Positions 1-12,137 of a DNA stretch of 64,000 nt are shown here, piece by piece. Both the position numbers and the translations under genes were made by a program. The DNA is taken from NCBI GenBank assembly GCA_900660155.1, contig CABFPE010000229.1:74146-138145 (forward strand), in the 5' to 3' direction. Position 1 is the first letter of the stretch. Each line of letters opens with the position of its first letter. Origin of the DNA: Hofstenia miamia. Taxonomy: Eukaryota; Xenacoelomorpha; Acoela; Hofsteniidae. The notes below the pieces were generated by a model. That model was not told the DNA's origin and did no database searches. It saw only the letters and a list, made by a program, of their open reading frames with translations.

Positions 1-1293
1 GCATTATAGCTCTCGGGTTCCATTCCTCAATTTCGTTTCTGAGATCTTGCAATTGCACGTTTATGGGTTTTCCATGTGTGTAGAGCTGGTCTGGCGTTAT
101 TGTACCTTCGATGTAGACCCTTTCTTTGTTGTCATTCCGCAGCATTATTTCTTTTGATTTTTTATAGTTGTCTCATTCTATCATAGCTTTTGCTTTTCTT
201 TCCATATTTACATATGACTTATACTCATGGAGGAATGTCTTTGCAACCTTCACTTCTTTCGGTAGTCTCCATTGTGGGAGGACCATTGGTATTGTGACAG
301 TTTCTGGCGGTGTGCAGATTAAGATTTTTGTTTCTATCTCTCTTTCTATATGTGGGTACGAGCCTTCCGTTGTTGATGCTGTGGCTAAACCTATTGTAGT
401 GGGGTAATTTTTTTTGGCTTCAGAATTTGTCTCCCAGAATGCTTGTGTAAATCCCCTTCAGCTTAGTTTTAATCGTATTTCTTCCTTGATTTCTACTTTT
501 GATGTAATGCATTCAACATTTACAGCCAATTGATTATATGGTTTCAATAACTCTTCCAGTTCTGTACGTGTGAACGCTTCAGTGAACATGAGCTTCATCG
601 TCGCCACAGTTTGCTGTTCCCTGATGCTTTGGAAGTTTCTTTCCTTTATATCTTTAGCTTCTTTTGTAATTTTTATTTCAACCAGGAAACACTTGTCATC
701 AGTATCTATCCATTCTATTGTTTTGGCTGGACTGATCTCTCCCCATTTCTCAATATTTATCCTATCTCAATTGTTTGTTGCGTTTTGGGGGATAGTAGTA
801 ATCTGGATGATGTCAGTAGTTGTTCCTCCTCTAGCATTTCTGCTTGGGACTTTGTATAACCATTTCACAGACTTCTACCGGTTCCATAATGCTCCTTCAT
901 TTCATACTCTCAGCACTTCGAATAATCTTAGTAAATATGCACCACAGACTATCTCACTTGTAGCATTCCATTTCGCGATCGAGTACTCTCTGCACGTTTT
1001 TCTGTGTTAACGTTCTTCGGATTTCAGCTGTGCTTGCAAGTTTTCTTTTAATAATTTTCTTTGTTGTGAGCCAGGGTTGGTTTTGGAGTTGCTTCATCCC
1101 TTTGACTTTCTTGGTCAATTGTTTTACTTGTTGTCTTAGGGTTTCCTCACTTTCTTGGCTGTTTCTTAGCATAATCATTATATCCAGTGGGTTTGTGTTT
1201 GGGGGTGAACTAAGGGATTGTAGTTCTGTGTCTGTGGCATCTGTTGCTGAGTTCTTACCGAAGTATGGCAATGATCGAATTGTTCTGGGATCT
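1..1293 (-). mobile_element. Gypsy copy A, internal region (gag N-terminus next to ORF3)
   Basis: Minus-strand fossil cut by the left window edge. The segment at about 954-1271 encodes a gag-like N-terminus (PYFGKNSATD...LQSLSSP) that matches the start of gag in copy B at 26,221-26,496. It runs straight into a stretch like ORF3 of copy B (QNQPWLTTKKIIKRKLAS here; QLWITTRKIIKQKLAS-type at about 18,750-18,800). Protease, RT, RNase H and integrase are absent between them, so this is a non-autonomous, internally deleted derivative. Positions 1-950 align by eye with 17,440-18,700 of B. It is broken. Many CpG dinucleotides remain, unlike in the 27-57 kb copies. Confidence 0.75.
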
Positions 1294-2032
1294 TATGTAA
1301 CCTAGAATTAACTGCTCACTTTTTAGGTGACGAAGCCATGCGGTAACCTCTATAATGATCTCCTAGTGGGCATCTACCCGAAGAGGATCTCCACATCAAG
1401 TTTCACCATTCCATCCGATGCTTGAGTGCCACTTCTCAGCTCAATCAAGATAGCTTATGTGAACCCTACATTAGCTTGGTGCTTACTCAAGGCATGACAC
1501 AACTCGACTTAAACTCTATTGTGTGAAAGTGTTATATCTATTTGCAACCTGAACTGTTACCGCACCTAACATATGTGCACTTTCATGATCTGGCACAGAG
1601 ACCCTAGAATCGTTCCCTGTGATGTATCCAGACCACTACTAAACACCACTCGATTAGCTCGGCATCATTAAATATTCAAACCGTTAATGTGAAACAAAAT
1701 AAGAATTCTAAGTAAAATTCTTTATCAACTTCTTACAGTGTTTTAATCTATTTATTGTATTTCCAAAAGAAGTACCTGTTGATTCAAATTTAAACTTTCT
1801 GCCAAGATGGCGGCTAAAAATAATGTAAGTGTCATTTAGTCAAAAGTATTTTTATCGACAGACACAAATATCTCTTTTTTGACACATGTTGTTTCTTAGT
1901 TGCATTTTACAAATAAATCTAAAATAATAACAATTGATTTAATTACAATATTTTTAATCAACTTCTTTTCGATCTTAATCTCTTCTTGCGACGTTTGCAG
2001 CTTATTTTTGATTTCATTTGGATGATGCTACA
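1294..2032 (-). repeat. LTR of Gypsy copy A (5' LTR in element orientation, partial)
   Basis: Shares long blocks with the B LTR at 16,282-17,429: TTTAGGTGACGAAGCCATG, CATGACACAACTCGACTTAAACTC, AGTACCTGTTGATT and GCCAAGATGGC. It ends in GGATGATGCTACA on the plus strand, which is the TGTAGCAT start in element orientation. The end next to the internal region lacks the first ~125 bp found in B. Host-like DNA follows at 2,033. Confidence 0.75.
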
Positions 2033-3955
2033 TTAAAATTCACAATAATTTAAATTTGAGCAATTTCTAATGTATAAAATTAAAAATGGCTTCAAAGGTT
2101 AAGTATCTCTATCTTTGAAATTTTTCAAATATATATTAGAAAAAATATTTACGTGCTATTGGCGTTCAATATTGGTCAGTTCTCTTTAAAAAATATATTC
2201 CAAATAGTAGATTCTTTAGTTAAAACATTCAATGGCACCCTAAATACTCAACTTCGCGCAAAATTATGACAATGCTACCAATTTTCGTCATAAAATACAA
2301 AATATATCATCCTTATTACCAAATTCAAATGCGTACATTATCAACAGTAATTAATTTCAAATTTGGGAAGTCCTCAATGTCGTTTCAGAAAAAATGTTAA
2401 ATTCAATGAACTTAAATAATTTTTATGCTTGAATGCATATTCTAGAAGTATTCAGCACAAAACTAAAATATGGAATAATGAGATTTATTTTTAACACCGA
2501 AAAATATTAAAAGAAGTTCAGGAAAAATTTGAGACAATTAATAGAAAATGCATACCTAACAACAGCAATAAACTACACTCCTTTAAGAAATTTTATGTAA
2601 CCCAAAAACACCTACACACATGCACATACAATCATTTTATATTTATTATATTATTATATTGTTAATAGCATTTAGCTTGTAGCATTTTGTACTTTGCATT
2701 TTCAATAAATTGCTATTGACGTATTATTATTATTATAAATCTTCCTTTTATGATATTATATTTTGTTATGCTTACACTTGTATGAATTGCTAAGCTATTT
2801 GAATTTAATAAAATCATTTAACAATGTAAGACATTCTATATACGCTCATTTTGCTAAAAATCTATACTTTGCAAATAAAACTAAGAAGCTCAATACATTC
2901 ATTGAAAATCTGTAAATAAATATAATTAGATCCGTCTAAATGTAAAAAAAACGGAAAACTTGGTAAATAGAAATATTATTAACCAAAAAAGAAATTATTC
3001 ATTTTAAAAGAAGATATTCATTCAAATAGCTTTGGAACAATGTCATAGACGTTATGCTAAGATATATTTGTACATCTATATACTGCAGAATAATTACGTT
3101 ATTATTAATAGGGTAGTCGCATATTTGGTCTAATGAAGACATACCTGCGTTATGTGGGCAACAGATAGGACAATGTGTGCAATCTAAAGTAGAAATTATT
3201 GTTAATTAATTGTCATAACAAATTGTAAATATTAAGCTGATTGTAAAGCAAATTTATAAATTTTACACAAGCCAATGCGACAATCAGCACCCAATTTTAC
3301 CTGGGTGAAAACTTCCTTTAGCACAGGCGTAAATAGTGAAAGTATCGCGCTTTCCCAAATTTTGGTACCCACATAACATTTAAGAGAAAATATTAAAAGA
3401 AAAAAAATCTGTTAGTCACAGTAAAAATGAATAACGCAATAAAAGCCTAGAATAACGCTACAATATAATCCAAAATTTTTAATATCAAAGACTATTGTTT
3501 TGTCTACATTGCAGTTCAGCTGCCTGTTGTTGTTATTGTTAAGAATGGTGGGAATGGATAATGTTTCTGACCTGTTTTTGTATCTTATTCCGTGGTTGCT
3601 GAAAAAACGAAAAAAGAATCAAATTGCAAATATTGGGAAATGCAAAGATTTTTCCTTGATTGCAAGAGAAACAAATTTTCCCAAAACCCTCGAATACAAT
3701 GAGAGTTTGACTTTCAGCTATCCAAATCTATGTCATCACAATTTCATTAACATTACTTTTAAATTAAAGCGCCTAAAATCTGATACATTTGCCAATAGCA
3801 TTTTGAGCAAATTGACAACAACAAAACAGTAGCAGCAGTTCGTCCACAAATTATATGAATGCCATTCGCAATCCATATGCCAGTTTTCATTAAAGCTTCT
3901 TATTGTGCAAGCAATACCATCTAGTACTTGAAATATATTTTCTTTGAGATGCATT
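2033..3955. other. AT-rich intergenic stretch, no gene seen
   Basis: Between copies A and F. I find no frame with recognisable protein similarity. A 110-codon plus-strand frame at 3,500-3,832 starts with a Leu-rich run but has no family resemblance and looks like chance. No RNA gene was recognised. Confidence 0.5.
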
Positions 3956-4277
3956 GAGGCAACATTAGGTCCTAATCACAAATCATATGTCATAAGACAG
4001 CTGAGAATGAGTGAGAGCTAAGAGAACGCAAGTTTGCATAAACTAAACTTTTAATTGACACTTGCACACAATAAGGCCCTATTTATACATGTAGATAAAT
4101 AAGCAACAACAAAACCTGCCAATAGGCAGAACTAAAATTAGTATTGCGCAATGACGTAAGCGTGGGTAGCTGATTGAATGTGGGAACTGGAGAGAAAGCA
4201 TAATTCATAGTAATGGGAGCCTCTAGTGGCAATGGAGAGAATAACATAAGACTTTCGTCACAGGTGCTGATGCTACA
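3956..4277 (-). repeat. probable 3' LTR of Gypsy copy F
   Basis: The inner edge is well supported. On the minus strand a purine-rich tract (CTTAGGGTGGGTG, 4,278-4,290) is followed by TGTAGCATCAGCACC at 4,277, the same TGTAGCAT start as the A, B and C LTRs. The outer edge at 3,956 (TGAGGCAACATTAGG on plus) is only a guess from a TG..CA boundary, and no matching 5' LTR was found to confirm it. Confidence 0.4.
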
Positions 4278-4299
4278 CACCCACCCTAAGCTACTCTGA

Positions 4300-7200
4300 G
4301 TTAGGGAGAAGTAATATGGTATGAAGGTTCTCAGAGCAGGTTTTGGGTATCATCAAGTAGTTGGACTCCAATGGTATTCTGGTGTCTTCCCAGGTGGTTT
4401 CTGAGATGTCTTCTTGTCTGCTAAGGTAAGCAATTGTTTTGATTTTGGTATTCTTTATTTTGTGATATTGTATGTATTTTAGCTTCTTAGTTGGGGCTGG
4501 AATGCTGATTGATTGTTGGAGACTGTTGATACGACGTTGGAAAATTTCGTAAAAATGTCTATAGAGTTTTTAGCCTTTTAGAGCAATGATTAGCGTCATC
4601 TTGGTGTTGATGTTGGACGTATGTGCCATTGAAGTGTTGAGTTTGGCGTCAGGGAAGAAGAATTGAAACATTGATGTTAATGATTGGTGGTAAGTTGTGT
4701 TTTTATAGAGGAAGTTAATTTTTTGTAAGATTAAATCTTCTGTCATCTGATCGAGATCATTGATGTTGGCTCTTATCATTGTGACGATTTTGATGCATCT
4801 CGAGACGTCATAGTATTTGAGGTCCTCTTGGAGGAGGTTGGCACAGAGGATATCTTTGCTGCCTGCAAATAATGTAAATGATTTTAGCTTTTTTTTGCAA
4901 GTTTTTCTTTGAGGTTTAGGATTTGCTGCTGGACAAGTATTCCTTTTTTATAGACGTCCTCCGGAGTATGTTTTGTGTCGACTAGGAGTTGGTGACCCTG
5001 ATCATGGTCATGTAGTTTGGTAGCAGCATGTTTGAAGAGTTTTGTACTGTTAAAGTTTAAGATTTCCTGAACTGTGTTATATTATAGTTTGTAGGAGGGA
5101 ATTTTGTGTTTGATCAGCTTAATGTTCTTCTCCCTTGTGTAAGGTGTTATAACACTATTTTTGGAGGGATACAGAATTTGTTTGTAGTGGAGATTTGTTG
5201 TTCAAGTTGCAACCAATGTCTGGTTGTTTCAGTAATTTGAGCCATTCCTAATGTTTCAGTATAATTGAGAGATTTGTGATCTATTTTGCTGATAATTTAA
5301 AGTAAGGACGTTTTGGTTAGAGATTGTTTTATTTTTCTGGGTATTAAGAATTGTGCTGAGGCGCATTCCACTTAGAAAGCAACTTGTTGATTAGGTGACA
5401 TGAGAATTTCCAATTCCGTTTTTTTATAATATTCAGCAAACATGTTCATCTTTATTAGTTCAATGTCCGATATTTTTTCTGGGGTATAGTGGATCAGAGT
5501 TATTTGTATTTAATTTTTGTTGTTGAGTGTAGCTTTTTCTATTAGTAGGTTTTGGTTTTCTGCTATTATCCATGTTGAGGTGGATATGTTTTCGGTTTGT
5601 GAGAGTTTTTCATATGTAATTTTCTCCAGTAATTGTTGAATTCTTGGAGAGAGACGGAGTGTGGATTCTTTTAGTAGTTGTTCCTCTTCTTAGAGAGACA
5701 GGACGGTTCTTGGGAGCATTGTTATGACTTTTATGGGTTCAAAGTGCCCACGGATGTTTGTAGTTTCTTCAGTGATGTTTGTTTTGCTGTAAGCAATTTC
5801 TGGGTAGCTGGTTTGTAAGTATTGAAATAGCAATGTATTTTTCTTTTATATGTTGTGGTTTCTGCAGAGTTGTAGGTAGGATTTCATGCTATGAGCTGAT
5901 CTTTGAAGTAGCATTTCCATGGTAAGAGGTGTGCGGGTATCCATGTTTGTCATAAAGTGGGATTTGGCGCTAGCACCCCACATGTATTTTTGTGTGTGGG
6001 GGTGGAGAAAGTCCAAATTGCTTTCATGGATGCCTAGTATGTTCTGTAGGTTGATGGGCAAGGTGTGGCCCAGTGCATTTTTTGGTGATAGTGCGTATTA
6101 GCAGCTTTTTGTAAGTATAGGTGATTTGTTGATGCTTTTTTAGAAGCAATGTGGAGAGCCATGTTGGTTGTAGCAACAAGTTTTTCACTCTGCAAGGTAT
6201 TGGTGAGCATAGCTTGGAGAGGGTTGTATGTTTTGATTTTGATAGTGGGATTTCTAAATTGTGATTTTCTGTGAGAAAAATGGATAGAATCCAAATGGCA
6301 GATTTTGTCTGGTACTTGTTTTTTGAAGAAGAGATGGAAGTCTTTTTTTACGTTAAATTCTGCAGCTTGGATGATGTTGGATAGGAGTTTTTCTATTTTT
6401 ATTGAGTAGTGAAGGAATGGAGATTCAATATTAATTATTGGCCATTGGTGATCAGTAATGAGAGAAGTTTTGATTTGTGACCATCTATTGTTAATGTCAT
6501 TGATAGTTTCTTGTTTTTTGGTGAAAAGCAAATCTCATTTTGATGTCATTTGCATTTATGGGTGTGCTGTTGTTGTCTATGATTTCGACTGTAACATGGT
6601 GTCAATTGCTATTCACTGTTCTGTAATCATATGATATTGAGGCACAAAGCAATGAATTAGAATATCGATTAGAATGAGATTCATGACTGATGGGTTTTTT
6701 CTAACATTGTTTGAGCTAGTGTTGTTTGTCTAATAATGTAGAAGGATTTGAGGTATGTCTCAATATCTAGCATGTTGTTATGTATTGGAGAGGTATGCTG
6801 TATATAGGCGAAGTTGACTATAACAGAGTATGCATGAGCTTCCACTAGTATTAAGTTAAGTTGTTGGACCATTTTCAGATCTTCTTTTTCTTCATGTTTA
6901 AGAATATATACGAGGTTAAGATTTTTCAATCTATGTTGAGGCATTCTAGAGCTTTACATTGTTTGCGATTTTTAAGAAATTTGAGAATGTTTTTCAGCAG
7001 TATGTAGTCATCAAACGTTACATGAACAGTACTTTGGTAGTAGTCTCTGCTGAGTTTCAGTAAGAAATAATCTGGGTAGAACACAATTGTGTTAATTTAA
7101 GGACGTTTTTCAGAGTCAATAATAGTGGGTAGTGCTTCACTGTTGACTTTGTTTTCACCAACTGTTAATATTTTCGAAATAGTTTCTCTTGTTTGTTCAG

Positions 7201-7900
7201 AGATGTTATTGTGGGTAATATATCTGCATCTCCTTGAGGTGATGAAGTAGGGGTGGATGGTTTCGCCTTCTATTAATGAGAGTTGTTGTTTATGTTGTTC
7301 AAAACAAGAGTCCTGGCGACTGCTGGACGTGGTAGAAGTTTGAGAATATGTGCATGTTCAATGTTTCTTGCCACTCTTTTGATATTCTGGAAGTGGGTAA
7401 TTTTTTTGTTATCTAGTNGAAGTAGGGGTGGATGGTTTCGCCTTCTATTAATGAGAGTTGTTGTTTATGTTGTTCAAAACAAGAGTCCTGGCGACTGCTG
7501 GACGTGGTAGAAGTTTGAGAATGGATTTGAGTTAGGATGCGACGTTTGACTGGTATGTGGAAAGAAGTCTTGCCCACCCTTTTGTGTACAGTAGAAGTGG
7601 ATGTTGTAGGTTGTTAATTGTAGTCTGTAGCTGAGGATGTCCTGCAGCTAGAGACATCTGATGGTGTGATCGAAAATGCTGCAAGACCCTGAGAACGACC
7701 TGCAGGGAGATTCAGTAGGACTTGAGAGTAGTTTATGTATTTTTCCATGACTGCTCCTGCAGAGGACTGTGGACAGCAGCTTTCCACTTCATAGTTTAAG
7801 ATATCTAATGGCAGTGTAGCAATGTTAATAGACCAGTCTTTATAATTAATATTAGAATTAACAATGTGTTTAGGTTGTGTGCACAAGCATACTGGAAAAG
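4300..7900 (-). pseudogene. ORF3 of Gypsy copy F (unknown function)
   Basis: Region downstream of integrase. Recognisable blocks shared with ORF3 of B and D: a KYYDVSR block followed by MIRANINDLDQMTED near 4,740-4,830, a TSNINTKMTLIIALKG block at 4,570-4,625, and a QKYMWGA block near 5,965-5,985 matching KKFLWGA of D at about 53,570. The position suits an env gene, but I see no signal peptide, no Cys pattern and no terminal membrane anchor in any copy. No known domain recognised. Fossil, broken. Confidence 0.6.
7244..7524. other. single-N assembly join with duplicated flanks
   Basis: An N sits at 7,418. The ~105 bp after it (7,419-7,524) repeat 7,244-7,348, and the ~70 bp before it (7,349-7,417) repeat 8,017-8,089. 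The left contig therefore ends in a version that skips about 490 bp, and the right contig restarts upstream. This looks like an unmerged overlap between two alleles or copies rather than biology. Confidence 0.8.
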
Positions 7901-7970
7901 AAAGATCATGTTTGAATTCATCATCAAAAGAATCTTCTGTGAATTTTGTGCAACCAGGGGTAAAATAGAA

Positions 7971-9210
7971 TTAATTGTTATCTGTTTTAATTAATTCAAA
8001 TTCTTTTAGGTTAGAAATATGTGCATGTTCAATGTTTCTTGCCACTCTTTTGATATTCTGGAAGTGGGTAATTTTTTTGTTATCTAGTTTATAGTTGTTA
8101 TGAGGAAGAACTTTTGTGATTGTATGTGGGCCTTCCCAATTAAACAATAATTTTCTGACTTGTTTTTTGTCTGTGATGACACTGGGAGTGTATACAAAGA
8201 CTTTGTCACTGATTTGTTGTGGTTCACATAGATTTTTGTATTTAAGTAGCATTGTTGTCATATGGCACTTTTCTCTGCATGGGCACATATTGTTTCATGA
8301 GTTTTAGTGATGTTCGTCATTAGTTTCATAACATAGTTCATATTGATTGGACTGCAGTAACCTTTGAAAAGCATGGAGACCAGAGTGTGTGCTTCATGTC
8401 CATACACGGCTTTGTATGGTAGGATTTTTGTTGTGGAGTGCATGGAGGTATTGTAGAAATATTCCACTAGTGGCAAGATTTCTTGACATTTTTTGCCACC
8501 AACATGTGCAGTTATTGTTCACATTAGTTTCAGTAGATTTTGATTGACTCATTCTATGGCACTGTTTGCTTGAGGGTGGTTTATCATTGTATGTGTGTAG
8601 AGTATTTCAAGTTTCAATGCTAAAGTTTGAAAGAGGTGGCTTTCAAATTGTTTATCTTGGTTGGTAATTAGTTGTTTCATCAGACCAAACACACACACAC
8701 CCAGTTGTTAAGTACTGCTTCTGATGTAGTTTGTGCCATGATGTTCTTTAGGGGTATCATCTTACATTATTTAGTGAAGTGATCTACCATTACAAGTACA
8801 TAGGTTTAACATTCATCATTTTTTGATAGTTGTTCTACATCAGTGTTGATGATATCATTGGTGTACTGAGCTTTTAGCTTTTCAAGTTCAGCTTATAGAC
8901 CTGGGAAACATGATTTATTGAGGAGAATGCAGGATTGGCATTTGTTGATGACTTCCTCAATTGTTGGTCATAGGTAATGTGTTACAAAGTTTTCGTGTAT
9001 TGTTTGTTCAGTTTGATACATGCATTTGTGACCTTGTTTGTGAATTTTGTGTATAACTTTGCATTTGTAGTATTCTGGTAATGCTATACAGTTTACCATT
9101 GTTGATACTGTGTAGAGGATACCAGAATCTGTTAGTTTCCATTTATGTTTGTGGAAGTGTCTTGTTGACATTGAATCCATTATGAATGTTGGGTCTTTGA
9201 GACATACCAT
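7971..9210 (-). pseudogene. integrase of Gypsy copy F
   Basis: Minus-strand fragments in integrase order. 8,968-9,210 holds the start of an H2C2-type zinc-binding region (IHKQGHK). About 8,480-8,960 spans the core. 8,258-8,476 holds LVEYFYNTSMHSTTK...AVYGHEA, typical of the end of the Ty3/Gypsy catalytic domain. 7,971-8,288 holds FNWEGPHTITKVLPHNNYKL, a GPY/F-type C-terminal module. No chromodomain follows; ORF3 does. Broken fossil. Confidence 0.75.
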
Positions 9211-9594
9211 GATCTGACTGAGGATTTTGTCATTTGCTCACTTTGGATATTTCCTCTGCTGTACTCTCTTCTTTGATAAAAATTGATAGTAGAGGTTTTA
9301 TCAGGTGTCTGTTTTTATCTGCATTGATATCTGGTAGTTGTTCATATTGGCATTGTGGTATGAAGTGGAAGTCTCTTTGTAGACCCTGTTGTTTTTAGAT
9401 CACATTGATATTGGGGCAAAACTGTCCAGACATCTGCATTTGCTTTTCAGTGTTCTATAGTGAAGTTAAAATCATTGAGCTATTTGATCCACTGAGCAAA
9501 TAATAGTTGAGCAATCTCCTGCATATTTCTTAAGCCAACAGATGATGCTGTTGTCTGTACATATCATGAAGTTCTTTTCACAAATGAGAAAATG

Positions 9595-10560
9595 TCAGAA
9601 TTTCTTAAGCGATTTAATTAGTGCCAACATTTCTACTTTTGTTGTGCCACAGTTAAGTTTGCTAGTATTTAGTTTTCTGCTGAACCATTGTATGGGTTTT
9701 TCTTCTCCATTTTGAATTTGACTTAGTGTGGCTCCAATGGCAACTGTGATGGCATCACAGTCAAGAATGAAGGGATTGTTTGCTGTTGGTGAGTTGAGTG
9801 ATCTGATGTTTTTAATTGATTTTTGAGAGCTCCTCTTGATGTTGCCATGTCCATTCAAAGTGATTTTGCTTTTGAGTAGGTTTGATATATGATGCGATTT
9901 TTTTCTAGGTTTGGGATAAAGATGTGGTAATAGTTAATAAAACCAAGCATGTGCTGGACGACTTTGATAGAGTGCTGGGCTTGTATTTCATCTATTAGCT
10001 GTTTTGTGTTGTCTTTAATAGTGATTTTGTCTTCTATTATCATTCTGCCTAGGAAGAGGAAGGAATTTCTTGCAATGTGGCATTTCTTAGCATTTACTTG
10101 TAGGCCAGCTTTGTATCTAGTTGTTGGGAAGCCTATGAGGATGTCTTCAATGTACACAGCTGCATTGTCATTATTCAATATGGGAGCATTGGTTGTGATG
10201 ATGTTGTTTATTGTGTTACTTTTATTTTGATCAAAGTGGGGGGGGTGAGTATCAGAAGTTAGCAGTGGTAGTGATTTTGTGGTGGCTTGATGAGTTTTTA
10301 TCAATGAAAGGAGTATCAGTTTATGTTTCACCATGTATTTTTCTAAAGGCATTCCAGTAATTGTGATAGTCTTTTTGTTGAGAGGTATGACTCTGTTTGA
10401 ATTGTTGAGAATAGCTGTGTATCCATTATTGTTAGTAATTGAGGCAACATTGTTTACAGTAGTTACTAGTGAGTTCTCAATGACATATGTGTTGGTAATA
10501 ATGGCTTCTCCTTGGAACAGTTTTTTAGATACGTTTTTTGCAATTTGTCAGTTTTGTTAT
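9595..10560 (-). pseudogene. RT (C-terminal part) and RNase H of Gypsy copy F
   Basis: 9,595-9,858 contains an RNase H block (FILDCDAITVAIGATLSQ, then PIQWFSRKLN and KVEMLALIKSLKKF). 9,855-10,352 contains an RT YxDD-region block (AAVYIEDILIGF), the LQVNAKKCHI strand and a thumb-region block (VVQHMLGFINYYHIFIPNL), all standard Ty3/Gypsy landmarks. The upstream stretch to about 10,560 resembles the protease-RT linker seen in copy B. Broken fossil. Confidence 0.8.
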
Positions 10561-10909
10561 ATTTATTTGTTTATATGCATAAAATTCAATTTTTTGTTAA
10601 TGCTCTTTTGTATTTTTTGGACTGCGACTTTCTTTTAGCACCAGTCTGTATATGTACACAGCAATGAAGTGTAAGAAGTTCAAAAAAGAAAAATTTCTTA
10701 ATGGTGCGCCCAGTGGTACATGCAAAGTCATTTCCAAATTTGTGCAGCTAAAGAAAGAAATGAAGTTTGAAAACTAATTAACACCATTGAAATTTCACTA
10801 AAAAGTGGCATCATCAAAGTATTTCGTAAAATGTGGTAATCTTAAGATTCATTTTGAGCGAAATCCTTGGTTGTGGACATCTCTCCAATTCTAAGTAATA
10901 CATGCATAT

Positions 10910-11279
10910 GAGACTTGTCAACCAGCTGAGCTTCTAATGAGCTGAGCCAAACTGAACTTGAGCAGATGATTGGATATACAATGAGCCCAAAATGAGCCAT
11001 TTTTAGTTAAACCAAATTTATAGTGCTGCTTGTTAATTTGATTATGCAGATTTTTTTTAATTTTCATTTAATATTTTTTATATACAATCTTATTTTAGAA
11101 ATCTTTATTAAATAATAGGCAAAGCAATGGAAAAGTTCTGAGAGCACAATATTTTTAAAAATATATCAAGCTGAAATGAGCCTCATTGAAGGATTTTATG
11201 TGGCAAACTGAGCTGAAGTTACTCAATATTTTAAATGAGCCAAGACAAGCTTAGAAATTAATGCTCATTGACAAGTCTG
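10910..11279. mobile_element. hAT-type MITE, 370 bp
   Basis: Terminal inverted repeats GAGACTTGTCA (left) and TGACAAGTCTG (right; inverted CAGACTTGTCA). They are flanked by an exact 8-bp duplication ATGCATAT at 10,902-10,909 and 11,280-11,287. Subterminal GAGCTGAGC / GAGCCAAG motifs recur inward in opposite orientations. 8-bp duplications and CAG..CTG-like ends are hAT hallmarks. No coding capacity; short and non-autonomous. Confidence 0.8.
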
Positions 11280-11464
11280 ATGCATATGCATAGGAAAATG
11301 AAAAATATTTGTGTGCCTAGGATATTACATTATAAACCAAAATGATGTCATGAAATATCAAAATGAAGCAGTTCACAGATGCTTTCTCAAGCAAATGAGA
11401 AACTGCTGCTACAATATTGCTAATATGTAATTAAATAGGTTAGTACAATATGCAGTCTTCTTAC

Positions 11465-12007
11465 CGCATTGTGGTGGACAATCAGTCACTCCAGGTTGGT
11501 TTGCAGATGCATTCATTCCCGTCTGCTCTTCCGTTGTTGCAAAGGCTCCGTTAGAGATAAAACAAAGCAGCTTGCTGATTGAGTAAGAGTACCTTACCAC
11601 TTGGGTTGCAATAGATGATGTATCAATCTTAAAGCCAATATAACTTTCTCTGCAATTATCTTCTGTGCAATTGCAAAAAGTTTTATTAGGGACTGAGAAA
11701 CTGGTAGTAATCTTATCATTATCACCGCACATTTGTAGAGCATCCTTTGAATTATCAAATGGTAAAAGCTTTGGTTCATCAGATTTAAATGGAGCCAATG
11801 GATTAAATAATCTACATTGCGCATTACAACCTGAAGGAGTTTGACCAGTTTTCCATGTTGGATGTATAAAGAACAAATGACCATTGGAATTTGGTACAGG
11901 GTAATCACTTGCAGGAGTCTTACTACATAAATAGTCATTTGTAAATTTTGCTTGAAGACAGAAATAATGTGTGTTTCCATCTTTATAGCCATACACATTA
12001 CTTTTAT
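11465..12007 (-). CDS. Cys-rich exon of an unrecognised host gene (partial)
   Basis: A 543-bp open stretch on the minus strand with consensus splice signals at both ends: acceptor GCATTTTTAG just before 12,007 and donor GTAAGAAG just after 11,465. The frame is uninterrupted (SNVYGYKDGNTHYFCLQAKF at the start; TDCPPQCG at the donor). It has about ten cysteines, including GCNAQC, FCNC and DCPPQC, and Asn-glycosylation sites (NKT, NCT, NAS), so it reads like a secreted or extracellular domain. A second possible donor (GTAAGG) lies inside near 11,597, so a shorter exon is possible. I do not recognise the family. The rest of the gene is not visible; a candidate preceding exon is listed separately. 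The lack of breaks beside so many fossils argues that it is live. Confidence 0.6.
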
Positions 12008-12049
12008 CTAAAAATGCTTATTTAAAATTTATATTAATTTAGAGTTCCA

Positions 12050-12137
12050 CAAATGTGGGTCCTACAATTGCTAACCCTGCCATTAATATTCAATTTCAGA
12101 AATGTTAGATTTGTAAAGGAATCATTTCTTTGCAAAC
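12050..12137 (-). CDS. possible preceding exon of the Cys-rich gene
   Basis: Minus-strand acceptor TTATTTTGCAG precedes 12,137. One frame then reads LQRNDSFTNLTFLKLNING and continues to a short Cys-containing stretch, with N-glycosylation sites in keeping with the next exon. The donor is unclear and the implied intron to 12,007 would be unusually short (about 43 bp), so this is tentative. Confidence 0.25.

Larger units (their letters stand above)
4278..10560 (-). mobile_element. Gypsy copy F, internal region
   Basis: Minus-strand Ty3/Gypsy fossil reading from 10,560 down to a polypurine tract at 4,278-4,290. Parts in order: PR-RT linker, RT (YxDD region onward), RNase H, integrase zinc-binding domain, integrase core, integrase C-terminus with GPY/F-type module, then ORF3. 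Gag and the RT N-terminal half are not seen. It is clearly broken, with many breaks. An assembly join lies inside at 7,418. Confidence 0.8.

Noticed and set aside
3500-3832. 110-codon plus-strand frame starting with a Leu-rich run
   Set aside because: It resembles a signal sequence superficially, but there is no splice context or family similarity, and the composition matches AT-rich chance frames.
4083-4280. 65-codon minus-strand frame near the F LTR
   Set aside because: It lies inside the inferred 3' LTR of copy F and has no protein character.
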